Of a stretch of 37,387 nt of DNA, positions 7,016 to 14,828 are shown piece after piece; within the stretch, counting starts at the first letter, position 1, and each line of letters starts with the position of its first letter. The stretch spans positions 1-37,387 of the forward strand of contig JAABTM010000015.1 of NCBI GenBank assembly GCA_011389855.1. The letters are read 5' to 3'. A program made the translations under genes and the position numbers. The DNA comes from Desulfobacteraceae bacterium (GTDB lineage: Bacteria > Desulfobacterota > Desulfobacteria > Desulfobacterales > JAABSP01). The notes under the pieces were generated by a model that did no database searches, was not told the DNA's origin, and saw only the letters and a list, made by a program, of their open reading frames with translations.

Positions 7016-9439
7016 ATGTTACGAAATACCGACACCAGCGCCAAACAGAAAGCGCCTAAACTTCGACAGGTGAAGGAAGACGCTCAGCCGGCTTCCGACG
7101 CGTCGAAGGGCAATGTCACGCGATTGAAAACAGCGGATGCGGCACAACGACGGCAGCCGCGGCCGGAAATGCAGTTCAAGATCCGGCTTCAGAAGATCGC
7201 GAGCAAAGTATACGGCGCTAAAAACCAGAACGAACTCTTCATCAGCCTCATCGACGAGATCGTCGATCTGTTCGAAGCGGAGCGGATGACCATCTACGTC
7301 CTCGACGGGGAGCGCCGGGAACTGATCTCCCGTTACAAGACGGGCAGCGAGATCAAAGAGATCCGCATCAAGGTGTCGACCGACAGCATCGCCGGCTTCG
7401 CCGCCCACCGCCAGAAGGTCGTCAACATCGCCAATGTCTACGACGATAAAGAGCTGGCCGCCATCGATCCGGATCTCAAATTCGATAAGAACTGGGATGT
7501 GAAGGGCGGGTTCACCACCCGTCAGGTGCTGGCGGTGCCGGTGTTCTTCCAGCGCTATCTTATGGGCGCCATTCAACTGGTCAACCGGAAAGCCGATGGT
7601 CCCTTCTCCAGGATGGACGAGAAGGCGGCGCAGGAACTGGCCAAAATCATCGGCATCGGCCTCCACAACCTCAAAAAGACCCAGCGCCAATCCAATAATA
7701 AATTCACCTACCTTCTCCAGAAGCACCTGATATCCCCCAAGGATCTGAAAAAATCCCAGGACGAGGCGGCGCGGACCCGCGACAGCGTCGAAAACGTCCT
7801 GATGAAGCAGTTCAGCGTTCCGAAAAAAGACCTCGTGGAATCCCTGGCCAAATACCACGGCGCCCCGGCGGTGGAGTACGACGAGGCGACCCCTATTCCC
7901 AAAAATCTCATCAAGGGGCTCAAAGTGCCCTTTATGCGGAGCAACCTCTGGGTGCCCCTGCGGGCTGAAGGCGGTAAGATCGTCATCGCCATCGACGACC
8001 CCCAGAACTTCCAGAAAATCGGCGGCGTCAAATCGGTCTTTCCCAACACCCCCCTGGAATTCGTGGTCGCGACCAAAGAGGACATCCTCGACTTCATCAC
8101 CCTCTTCACCGAAGAGAAAAAGCAGAAAAAAGAGACGAAGGAATTCGATATCGAAGCCATCTCCGACGAGCTGATGAAAGGCGTCGATGTGGAGGGGGGG
8201 GAAGAGGAGGAGGAAGAGGAACTCGTCAGCGAAGAGAGCAGCGCGGTGGTGAAGCTGGTCAACAAGATCATCATCGATTCTTTCCAGCAGAACGTCTCCG
8301 ATATTCATATCGAGCCGCAGCCGGGAAGATCCGACGTCAAGGTTCGGACCCGCATCGACGGCGCCTGCCAGCTCTACCCCATGGCGATCCCCTACAGCTA
8401 TCGAAACGCCATCGCCTCCCGAATCAAGATCATGTCCGGACTCGATATCGCCGAACGCAGAAAACCCCAGGACGGGAAGATCCCTTTCAAGAAATACGGC
8501 GGCTTGAACATCGAACTTCGTGTGGCCACCGTCCCTACACAGGGGGGGATGGAGGACATCGTCATGCGGATCCTCGCCGCCGGCGAACCCATCCCCTTCG
8601 ACAGCCTTGGGCTTTCGGACTGGAACAGGCAGCATTTCCTGGAAACCATCCAGCAGCCCTACGGCATCATCTTTGTCTGCGGCCCCACGGGTTCCGGTAA
8701 AACCACCACCCTCCATTCGGCGTTGAAGGTCATCAACACGGTGGATCGTAAGATCTGGACGGCCGAAGACCCCGTGGAAATTACCCAGAAGGGGCTGCGG
8801 CAGGTCCAGATGCATCCCAAGATCGGCCTCAACTTCGCCGCCGCCATGCGGTCGTTTCTCCGGGCCGACCCCGACGTCATCATGGTGGGCGAGATGCGGG
8901 ACAAGGAGACCACCGCCATCGGCATCGAGGCTTCCCTGACCGGGCACCTGGTCTTCTCCACTCTCCATACCAACAGCGCGCCGGAGAGCATCACCCGGCT
9001 GCTGGATATGGGCATGGACCCCTTCAACTTCGCGGACGCCCTCCTGGGGATTCTCGCCCAGCGGCTCGTCCGGACCCTCTGCAAGGACTGCAAGCAACCC
9101 TATACGCCGGAAAAGGATGAATACGAGTTCATCGTCCGGGAATACGGCGAGAAGATGTTCGCCAAGGATTTCGGCCTGGACCGGAAAGACATGACCCTCT
9201 ATCGCGCCGAGGGATGCGAAAAATGCCGCAACACCGGCTACAGGGGCCGGATGGGCATCCATGAACTCCTGCTGGGCAGCGACGAGATCAAGAAACTGGT
9301 CCAGACGCAGGCCCGGGTCAAGGACATCCAGGGGCAGGCCATCAGCGAAGGCATGCGGGTTCTGAAGCAGGACGGCGTGGCCAAAGTGGTCAAGGGGTTC
9401 ACCGACATGGCGCAGGTCAAGAAGGTCTGTATAGCCTGA
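7016..9439 (+). CDS. GAF-domain PilB/GspE-type secretion ATPase
   Basis: A hexameric P-loop ATPase of the kind that drives type IV pilus extension or type II secretion. Residues 60-220 are a GAF sensor domain. Residues about 230-360 resemble the N-terminal domain of PilB/GspE. A strongly acidic Glu run lies at 395-402, and the motor domain follows: Walker A GPTGSGKT at 557-564, Walker B/Asp box around 617-628, and His box STLHTNS at 648-654. Two CxxC pairs (Cys689/692 and Cys734/737) form the usual zinc site. At 807 residues it is longer than PilB (about 570) because of the GAF domain. The ATG at 7016 has no good ribosome site, so the start is less certain. No pilin, PilC or secretin gene lies nearby, so it is an orphan ATPase here. 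Confidence 0.9.
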   Translation: MLRNTDTSAKQKAPKLRQVKEDAQPASDASKGNVTRLKTADAAQRRQPRPEMQFKIRLQKIASKVYGAKNQNELFISLIDEIVDLFEAERMTIYVLDGERRELISRYKTGSEIKEIRIKVSTDSIAGFAAHRQKVVNIANVYDDKELAAIDPDLKFDKNWDVKGGFTTRQVLAVPVFFQRYLMGAIQLVNRKADGPFSRMDEKAAQELAKIIGIGLHNLKKTQRQSNNKFTYLLQKHLISPKDLKKSQDEAARTRDSVENVLMKQFSVPKKDLVESLAKYHGAPAVEYDEATPIPKNLIKGLKVPFMRSNLWVPLRAEGGKIVIAIDDPQNFQKIGGVKSVFPNTPLEFVVATKEDILDFITLFTEEKKQKKETKEFDIEAISDELMKGVDVEGGEEEEEEELVSEESSAVVKLVNKIIIDSFQQNVSDIHIEPQPGRSDVKVRTRIDGACQLYPMAIPYSYRNAIASRIKIMSGLDIAERRKPQDGKIPFKKYGGLNIELRVATVPTQGGMEDIVMRILAAGEPIPFDSLGLSDWNRQHFLETIQQPYGIIFVCGPTGSGKTTTLHSALKVINTVDRKIWTAEDPVEITQKGLRQVQMHPKIGLNFAAAMRSFLRADPDVIMVGEMRDKETTAIGIEASLTGHLVFSTLHTNSAPESITRLLDMGMDPFNFADALLGILAQRLVRTLCKDCKQPYTPEKDEYEFIVREYGEKMFAKDFGLDRKDMTLYRAEGCEKCRNTGYRGRMGIHELLLGSDEIKKLVQTQARVKDIQGQAISEGMRVLKQDGVAKVVKGFTDMAQVKKVCIA

Positions 9440-9442
9440 TTT

Positions 9443-9498
9443 CCGGGGGTTGAATCCGGACCCCGGCCTGTTTTGTAAACCGGCGTTTCGACCGGTTT
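9443..9498. terminator. Two hairpins between convergent genes
   Basis: CCGGGG (9443-9448) pairs with CCCCGG (9461-9466) and is followed by a short T run. AAACCGG (9477-9483) pairs with CCGGTTT (9492-9498), just beyond the stop of the leftward protease gene. They fill the gap between the two stop codons and probably serve both directions, although neither has a long T tract. Confidence 0.5.
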
Positions 9499-9499
9499 C

Positions 9500-11344
9500 C
9501 TATCTTGCGCGGTTTTCACCGCCTGTCCGGGCTTTCCGGAATTTTTCCAGCTGTTCCCCATAGTACCCCCGGTTTTTGTCGGCCATCCGAAACGCCGCCC
9601 TGGCGGCCGCGACTGCTTCGCCGATCTCTCCGTTGATATAGTGGGCTTCCGCGAGGGTATCGAGGATATGGGGGGACCGGGATAGCCCCGCCGCTTTCCG
9701 GGCCAGTTCCAGGGCCTTTTGGGGGTTCCGGTACGCCGGGTCCTCCGAAGTCGCATACAGCCAGGCCAGATTGTTGAGCACTTCGGGGTTGTCCGGCTTC
9801 AGCGCCAGGGATTTTTCATAGGCGGCGGCTGTTTCCGCGTAGTCTTCCCGGCTGAAATAGTAATCGCCGAGCATCCGGTAGAGGCTCGGATCCTGGCGGC
9901 CTTTCTCGATTTCCCGGAGGATGACCTTTTCGAACAGTTGCGCGTCGAGCCGTTTCCCCGCTTCCCCGAAGTTCAAATGGTAGCTGACGATCCCCATGAG
10001 GAGAATTCCCACTCCATAAATGGCGATGGACCGCTTGACCTTCCGGTCGTGCCGACCGATCCATCGGCGATCAGTCTCGCATTTTTGAAGGTAGCCGACC
10101 CGTTCCGAGATGCTGTAATGATGCCAGTTGGGTTTTTCCGGCGGTTGCCCGCTGGTGAGGGTGATCTTTTCGAAGGTCGATATCAGCGGCTGGGCCGAGT
10201 CGAAGAGCCGGTAGACGTAAGTGTCGGCCTGGCGTTCGAAATTCCGCATGAAATACCCGAAAATGAACCGGAAGTAGACCAGGAAGATGGCGATGATCAT
10301 CATGCTCAGAACCACCGAGGTGACGGCGGCCCCGTCGAACCCCGCGCCCTTGACGATGCCGTACAACGGCTCCAGGTAGATGAGGGCGTAGACGATCAGG
10401 TCGAAGGAGGCATAGGAGATGAGCATGTAGCCCACAAAGAAAAAGAGATAGAAGAGCAGATGGTAACGCTTGATGTGGCCGATCTCGTGGGCGATGACCG
10501 CCTCCACCTCTTCGGGCTTCAGGTAGGCCAGGAGGGCTTCGGTTACCAGGATGTACCGGAACCGCTTCACCAGCCCCATGACGCCGGCGGTGATCATCCG
10601 CCCGCCGAAAATTGGCCAGTTGAGGATGTCGGCGTATTCCAGCCCGGCCTTTCGGCAGATCGCCTCGATCCGGCGCCGTTCATACCCCGGCGCCAGGGGC
10701 TTGCACCGCCAGAATTTCTGGATCAGCAGGGGGCCCAGGATGGCCATGGCGAAAAGAAAAACCAGAAAATAGAGAATTTCGCCTTCGGTGGTGGTCAGAA
10801 ATTCCCGGGCCGGTTGGTAGGGAAGCAGATGGATGAGATCGGCGACGGTGGACAGCGCCAGCCAGGGCAGGAGGACCGGAACGGCGAATGAGATGTTGGA
10901 GACCACGTAAGACCGCCGGGAGACGGTCGCGGCGTAAAGCCGGCGGTAGACCCGATGCCCGATGGACCAGATAATGGCCAGATAGAGGACGAACAGCCCC
11001 AGAAAAAGGACGGCTTCCAGTGTGGGGAAGACGTTGAAAAGCGGGAAGCCCGAGAAGAGGGCTCCCATATCCAGGAGATAGATGTCCAATGCGAACAGGA
11101 GGATCGCCAGGATGGACAGCCGGGTCAGGGAGGTGGTGAACTGGTGATCGAGCCGGTGGAACGGGTCCCGGGAGAGCCGCTTTTCGAGTCGGCGGAACCG
11201 GAGCCAGACAATGAGGACAAAGACCAGGAGGAACCCCAGAAACAGGAGCAGCGTCTCCGGAAGCAGAATTTCCGCATCATCGGCCGGCTGGTAGGTGGCG
11301 TAGATGAGGAGAACGACGATGAAGTAGATGAAGTTGCCGAACAT
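9500..11344 (-). CDS. Multi-pass membrane M48 metalloprotease with C-terminal TPR
   Basis: A zinc endopeptidase of the HtpX/Ste24 class, probably acting on inner-membrane or envelope proteins. About seven hydrophobic segments are spread over residues 3-360. The zinc-binding HEIGH lies at 286-290 and the third ligand is probably Glu370 in NFERQADTY. A further hydrophobic segment at about 440-455 is followed by TPR-like helices at 485-600. HtpX is about 290 residues, so this 614-residue form has a long membrane N-terminus and an added TPR tail. It is the last gene of a leftward operon, starting 8 bases after queH, and no strong ribosome site is visible, which suggests translational coupling. 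The substrate is unknown. Confidence 0.9.
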   Translation of the reverse strand: MFGNFIYFIVVLLIYATYQPADDAEILLPETLLLFLGFLLVFVLIVWLRFRRLEKRLSRDPFHRLDHQFTTSLTRLSILAILLFALDIYLLDMGALFSGFPLFNVFPTLEAVLFLGLFVLYLAIIWSIGHRVYRRLYAATVSRRSYVVSNISFAVPVLLPWLALSTVADLIHLLPYQPAREFLTTTEGEILYFLVFLFAMAILGPLLIQKFWRCKPLAPGYERRRIEAICRKAGLEYADILNWPIFGGRMITAGVMGLVKRFRYILVTEALLAYLKPEEVEAVIAHEIGHIKRYHLLFYLFFFVGYMLISYASFDLIVYALIYLEPLYGIVKGAGFDGAAVTSVVLSMMIIAIFLVYFRFIFGYFMRNFERQADTYVYRLFDSAQPLISTFEKITLTSGQPPEKPNWHHYSISERVGYLQKCETDRRWIGRHDRKVKRSIAIYGVGILLMGIVSYHLNFGEAGKRLDAQLFEKVILREIEKGRQDPSLYRMLGDYYFSREDYAETAAAYEKSLALKPDNPEVLNNLAWLYATSEDPAYRNPQKALELARKAAGLSRSPHILDTLAEAHYINGEIGEAVAAARAAFRMADKNRGYYGEQLEKFRKARTGGENRAR

Positions 11345-11352
11345 GGCGGGGA

Positions 11353-11928
11353 TCAGGATCTGTAAACGTCGCCGTTCGGGCCGTCGGTCCGCGGCGGTTC
11401 TTTGTAATACCGTTCTTTTTCGCTGAAGATGCAGCCGCAGTAGGACTGGCGGTAAAGCCCCATTTCCCTGGAGGTCTCGATGCCTTCCTTCCAGCCCGGG
11501 CGAAAATCCTCGTAGTGGAACGGAACGCCGACGCTTTGGCCCACCGATTCGCCGATGGACCGAATGACCTCGTGGTTCTGGAATTTGCTGTAGAGAAGGG
11601 TGGTGGAAAAGGCGTCGAATTTGCCCCGCCGGGCCATGAGGGCCGTCGTCCGGAGCCGGTCATGGTAGCAGAAGCGGCACCGGTGGGCCTCCCGGAACGC
11701 GATGTTTTGCAGAAAACCGGTCAGGTCGTACCCTTTTCCGTAGATAACCTTCAGATCGACGGCCTCCGCATAGGACTGCAAGGTCTCCCTTCGCCTCAGA
11801 CATTCCGTGTAGGGATGTATGTTGTGGGGGTAGAAATACCCAATCACCGTCAGATCCCGTTCTCTCAGAATCCGCACCGGGTAGACGGCGCAGGGGCCGC
11901 AACAGACGTGGAGGAGGAGCTTTTTCAA
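11353..11928 (-). CDS. queH: Epoxyqueuosine reductase QueH
   Basis: Carries out the last step of queuosine synthesis, reducing epoxyqueuosine in tRNA (the non-orthologous replacement of QueG; DUF208). The 191-residue product shows the family cysteine motifs: HVCCGPC at 7-13, CRFC in the middle and SYCGC near the C-terminus, which bind an iron-sulfur cluster and a second metal. The start is a TTG (11928-11926) overlapping the TGA of yggS in a TTGA arrangement, with GGGGAA just upstream, so translation is probably coupled. The neighbours are housekeeping genes, so the operon does not add to the function call. Confidence 0.93.
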   Translation of the reverse strand: MKKLLLHVCCGPCAVYPVRILRERDLTVIGYFYPHNIHPYTECLRRRETLQSYAEAVDLKVIYGKGYDLTGFLQNIAFREAHRCRFCYHDRLRTTALMARRGKFDAFSTTLLYSKFQNHEVIRSIGESVGQSVGVPFHYEDFRPGWKEGIETSREMGLYRQSYCGCIFSEKERYYKEPPRTDGPNGDVYRS

Positions 11929-12611
11929 GTCCGTTCCCCGAAGATGGCCGTGCCGATGCGCACCAGGGTGGCCCCTTCCTGGATGGCGGCCTCGAAATCG
12001 CCGGTCATCCCCATGGACAGTTCGGCCATCCCGACGTTGGGGATCTTTTCGTCTTCTATCCGATCCCTGAGCCGCCGGAGTTCGGCGAAGAAGGGGCGGG
12101 CCGCTTCGGGATCATCGAAATAGGGGGGCATGGTCATGAGCCCCTGGATGGAAATGTTGTCCAACCCGGACGCCGCTTTGATCAGCTCCAGGAGATCCGT
12201 TTCATGGACCCCCGATTTGGTCGCTTCTTCGGCGATGTTCACCTGGATTAGGATCTTCTGGACCTTATCGATTTTGGCCGCCCCCTTGTCCAGTTCACGA
12301 ACCAGCTTCAACCGGTCCACGGAGTGGATCAGATCGAAGATCCTGACCGCATGTTTGGCCTTGTTGGACTGGAGATGACCGATAAAATGCCAGGAGACCG
12401 CACCGTCCGAAAGGAGGTGGTGTTTCTCCAGGGCTTCCTGGATGTAATTTTCCCCCAGAATGGAGACTCCGGCGTCGATGGCCTCCCTCACCCGATCCGC
12501 CGGCACGGTCTTGCTCACCGCCACCAGCCGGATCTCGCCGGGATCACGGCCGCAGGCGTCGGCGGCTTCCCGGATTCGGGTTCTCACCCCTTCCAGTCGT
12601 TCTGTCACCAT
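11925..12611 (-). CDS. yggS: YggS/PROSC family PLP homeostasis protein
   Basis: A pyridoxal-5'-phosphate carrier and homeostasis protein of the alanine-racemase N-terminal fold, cytoplasmic. The 228-residue product has the PLP lysine at Lys34 in VAVSKT, GENYIQEA at about 53-60, the SNKAK helix after HFIGHLQ, and the phosphate-binding region near the end (SMGMTGDFEAAI). The ATG at 12611 is preceded by a strong AGAGGGA site. It lies 21 bases after maf and overlaps queH by 4 bases. Length and motifs fit the family fully. Confidence 0.95.
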   Translation of the reverse strand: MVTERLEGVRTRIREAADACGRDPGEIRLVAVSKTVPADRVREAIDAGVSILGENYIQEALEKHHLLSDGAVSWHFIGHLQSNKAKHAVRIFDLIHSVDRLKLVRELDKGAAKIDKVQKILIQVNIAEEATKSGVHETDLLELIKAASGLDNISIQGLMTMPPYFDDPEAARPFFAELRRLRDRIEDEKIPNVGMAELSMGMTGDFEAAIQEGATLVRIGTAIFGERT

Positions 12612-12632
12612 GGCGTTCCCTCTCCCTGACCG

Positions 12633-13244
12633 TTAACGTCCGGCCCCACCGGATCCGAGGGCGTCGAACCCCACCACCCCTTCTCCGATGAGGTCTTCCA
12701 GCACCTCGCAGACAGGCAGTCCCACCACATTGGTATAGGACCCGTTGATGCGGCGGACCAAAAAAGTCCCGATTCCCTGGATGGCGTAGGCGCCCGCCTT
12801 GTCGAAGGGTTCGTCGGTGTGGACGTACCATTCGATCTCTTTTTCGCTCAGCGTCTTGAAAACGACGTCGGTCCGGACCGCGCCGCGGCGGCGGAAATTC
12901 CCCTCGCCCCGGTACAGGCAGTACCCGGTAAAGACCTGATGGGTCTGACCGCTGAGCCGGCGGAGCATCTCCCGGGCCTCGTCCATGGACTTGGGCTTGC
13001 CCAGCACGGCGTCCCCGATGACGACGATGGTGTCGGCGCCGATGACCCAGCGGGTGGGATGTCGCTTCCCCACCTCGGCCGCCTTCCCCATGGCCAGGGT
13101 TTTGACGTAGGGTTCCGGCGCGGTAAAGGGGACCGATGCTTCGTCGTAACCGCTGGGGATGATTTCGATGGGGAGGCCGGCCTGTTCCAGCAGGTATCGA
13201 CGCCGCGGCGAGGCCGAGGCCAGAATGAGACGGGGTGCATCCAT
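12633..13244 (-). CDS. maf: Maf-like nucleotide pyrophosphatase
   Basis: Hydrolyses non-canonical nucleoside triphosphates to monophosphates (house-cleaning; YhdE/YceF class). The 203-residue product has the N-terminal SASPRR motif at 10-15, GADTIVV in the middle and the C-terminal YAIQGIG and INGSYTNVVGLP motifs. The ATG at 13244 gives the usual N-terminus (APRLILASASPRR); the frame is open farther up, but that extension overlaps mrp and lacks family similarity. The ribosome site is weak, and the gene follows mrp by 22 bases. Some Maf proteins inhibit septation when overproduced; that is family knowledge, not visible here. Confidence 0.94.
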   Translation of the reverse strand: MDAPRLILASASPRRRYLLEQAGLPIEIIPSGYDEASVPFTAPEPYVKTLAMGKAAEVGKRHPTRWVIGADTIVVIGDAVLGKPKSMDEAREMLRRLSGQTHQVFTGYCLYRGEGNFRRRGAVRTDVVFKTLSEKEIEWYVHTDEPFDKAGAYAIQGIGTFLVRRINGSYTNVVGLPVCEVLEDLIGEGVVGFDALGSGGAGR

Positions 13245-13266
13245 GCTTACGTTAATATCAGATGGA

Positions 13267-14109
13267 TCAGACCGACGCCGCCACCTTCCGGGCCACCGAC
13301 GTGAAGGCTTCCGTCGCTTCCGCATCGGGGTAGGTTTCCTGGAAAGAGACGCCCGTGTCTCCGGCCGTCACCACATTGGGGTCGAAGGGGATCTTCCCCA
13401 GAAAGGCGAGTCCGAAGGTTTCGGCGGTCCGCTCTCCGCCCCCGCGGCCGAAGAGATCGACGACCTCGTCGCAATGGGGGCATTTGAAGCCGCTCATGTT
13501 CTCCACCACCCCCAGAATGTCCATCTTGACGGTCTTGCAGAAATTGATGGATTTGCGCACGTCGGCCAGGGCCACTTCCTGGGGCGTGGTGACGATGACA
13601 GCCTTGGCGTCGGTGATGACCTGGGCCACGGAAAGCGGTTCGTCCCCGGTGCCCGGGGGTGCGTCGATGATTAGGAAGTCGAGATCCCCCCACTCCACAT
13701 CGCCTATGAACTGGCGGATGACGGAATGCTTGATGGGTCCCCGCCAGATGATGGCGTCGTCCTTGTTCTGACTCAGGGATTCGATGGAGACCGCTGCCAG
13801 ATGGTCGTCGAATTTGATGGGGACCAGCCGCTGATCGGCCGTCACGCCCAAAAGCCCGTCCAGACCGAGCATCCGGGGGACGTCCGGCCCATGGATGTCC
13901 ACGTCCATGATCCCCACTTTGAATCCTTTTTTGGCAAGGGCCATGGCCAGGTTGACCGATACGCTGGTCTTCCCGACGCCCCCCTTGCCGCTCATAACGA
14001 TCAGCTTGTTTTTGATCCGGCCCAGAGATCCGTTAACGGCGGCGTCCACATCCGCCTGGGACCGCTGGCCCTGAGCGGACGCGCAGTCGCCCGTTCCACA
14101 GTTGCCCAT
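13267..14109 (-). CDS. mrp: Mrp/NBP35-type Fe-S cluster carrier ATPase
   Basis: A cytoplasmic ATPase that carries and delivers iron-sulfur clusters. The 280-residue product has the deviant Walker A GKGGVGKT at 41-48, DVDIHGPD at 69-76, DAPPGTGD at 149-156 and the cluster-bridging CPHC at Cys210/Cys213. Extra N-terminal cysteines (Cys4, Cys9) resemble the N-terminal cluster site of NBP35. AAGGAGA lies about 11 bases before the ATG. It follows the DUF134 gene by 36 bases, an association common in anaerobic bacteria. Function as a cluster carrier is established for the family; the client is unknown. Confidence 0.94.
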   Translation of the reverse strand: MGNCGTGDCASAQGQRSQADVDAAVNGSLGRIKNKLIVMSGKGGVGKTSVSVNLAMALAKKGFKVGIMDVDIHGPDVPRMLGLDGLLGVTADQRLVPIKFDDHLAAVSIESLSQNKDDAIIWRGPIKHSVIRQFIGDVEWGDLDFLIIDAPPGTGDEPLSVAQVITDAKAVIVTTPQEVALADVRKSINFCKTVKMDILGVVENMSGFKCPHCDEVVDLFGRGGGERTAETFGLAFLGKIPFDPNVVTAGDTGVSFQETYPDAEATEAFTSVARKVAASV

Positions 14110-14145
14110 GATGGCGTTCTCTCCTTAGCGGGTTTGTGAGTGTGA

Positions 14146-14568
14146 TTATTCGACGGGTTCGAGGATCCGGCGGAACTGCATTCCCCGGCAGCCGGGGCAC
14201 CCTTCCGGCCGGCCGGTGCCGCAGGGCTCCTCCCACTCCCGTTCGCACTCCAGGCACACGAATTTGCGGGGTGAGTCCACAAAGGTGTAGTTGCCGCCCT
14301 CTACATTGATGGCCTTGCCGTTGATGAGGGCGTCGGCGATGATGCCGCGCGCCCGTTGGACGATGCGGCCGAAGGTAGCCCTGGATATGCCCATCTCCCC
14401 GCCGGCTTCCTCGTAAGAAAGCCCGAGAAGGTCCGCAAGACGGATGGCCTCCCGTTCGTCGATGGTCAGTTTCACTTCTTCCAGATCGAGCAGCGGAATG
14501 CCCCGCGGCTTGAAATAACTGACCTCCGGGCTGAATCCGACAATTCTGTTTTTTTTTGGTCGCGCCAT
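14146..14568 (-). CDS. DUF134-family DNA-binding protein
   Basis: A predicted transcriptional regulator. The 140-residue product has a sigma-factor-like helix-turn-helix at about 35-72 (LTIDEREAIRLADL, then GISRATFGRIVQRAR) and a C-terminal Cys-rich segment (CLECE, then CGTGRPEGCPGC) that could bind zinc or an Fe-S cluster. AGGAG lies 7 bases before the ATG. It heads the six-gene leftward operon and is directly ahead of mrp, suggesting it senses iron-sulfur or metal status and controls its own operon; this is inference. An inverted repeat just upstream (14580-14620) is a candidate target. Confidence 0.88.
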   Translation of the reverse strand: MARPKKNRIVGFSPEVSYFKPRGIPLLDLEEVKLTIDEREAIRLADLLGLSYEEAGGEMGISRATFGRIVQRARGIIADALINGKAINVEGGNYTFVDSPRKFVCLECEREWEEPCGTGRPEGCPGCRGMQFRRILEPVE

Positions 14569-14579
14569 TATGACTCCTG

Positions 14580-14620
14580 TTCTCTAACTAGTGGGAATAT
14601 ACTCGCAAACGACTAGAGAA
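14580..14620. promoter_or_regulatory. Inverted repeat upstream of the DUF134-mrp operon, candidate operator
   Basis: TTCTCTA (14580-14586) is matched by TAGAGAA (14614-14620) with 27 bases between. ACTAGT and GACTAG sit at the inner edges. It starts 11 bases upstream of the DUF134 ATG, where an autoregulator could bind. No clear -35/-10 pair was assigned. Confidence 0.4.
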
Positions 14621-14680
14621 AATAATGGCTTTAAGTCGGAATGTCAAGAGCTGTCCCGAAAAAAAGGAGGGGCAACGACC

Positions 14681-14716
14681 ATGGCTCAACGCATAGCCTC
14701 CGAATGGACCGTTTAG
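14681..14716 (+). other. 11-codon ORF with a strong ribosome site
   Basis: AAAAGGAGGGG followed by ATG at 14681 opens an 11-residue frame (MAQRIASEWTV) that stops at TAG 14714-14716. The ribosome site is better than that of the following 922-aa gene. It could be a leader peptide or a gene remnant. The candidate promoter of the next gene lies downstream of it. Confidence 0.35.
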
Positions 14717-14726
14717 CAATTGTGTC

Positions 14727-14787
14727 TTGATAAGTGCCGCATGTTTTGCTATTGATCAGGGTTTATCGAAACCCTTTCGAAAGGGGG
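14727..14787 (+). promoter_or_regulatory. Candidate promoter and overlapping leader hairpins of the Hsp70 side-operon
   Basis: TTGATA (14727-14732), a 17-base spacer and TATTGA (14750-14755) form a weak promoter. Immediately after, AGGGTTT/AAACCCT (14758-14775) and CCCTTT/AAAGGG (14772-14785) are two short hairpins that share the CCCT and so cannot form together. No good ribosome site precedes the ATG at 14829. Confidence 0.35.
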
Positions 14788-14828
14788 GATACATCGTTCA
14801 TCTCTTCGGATAGAAATGTGATTGATCC

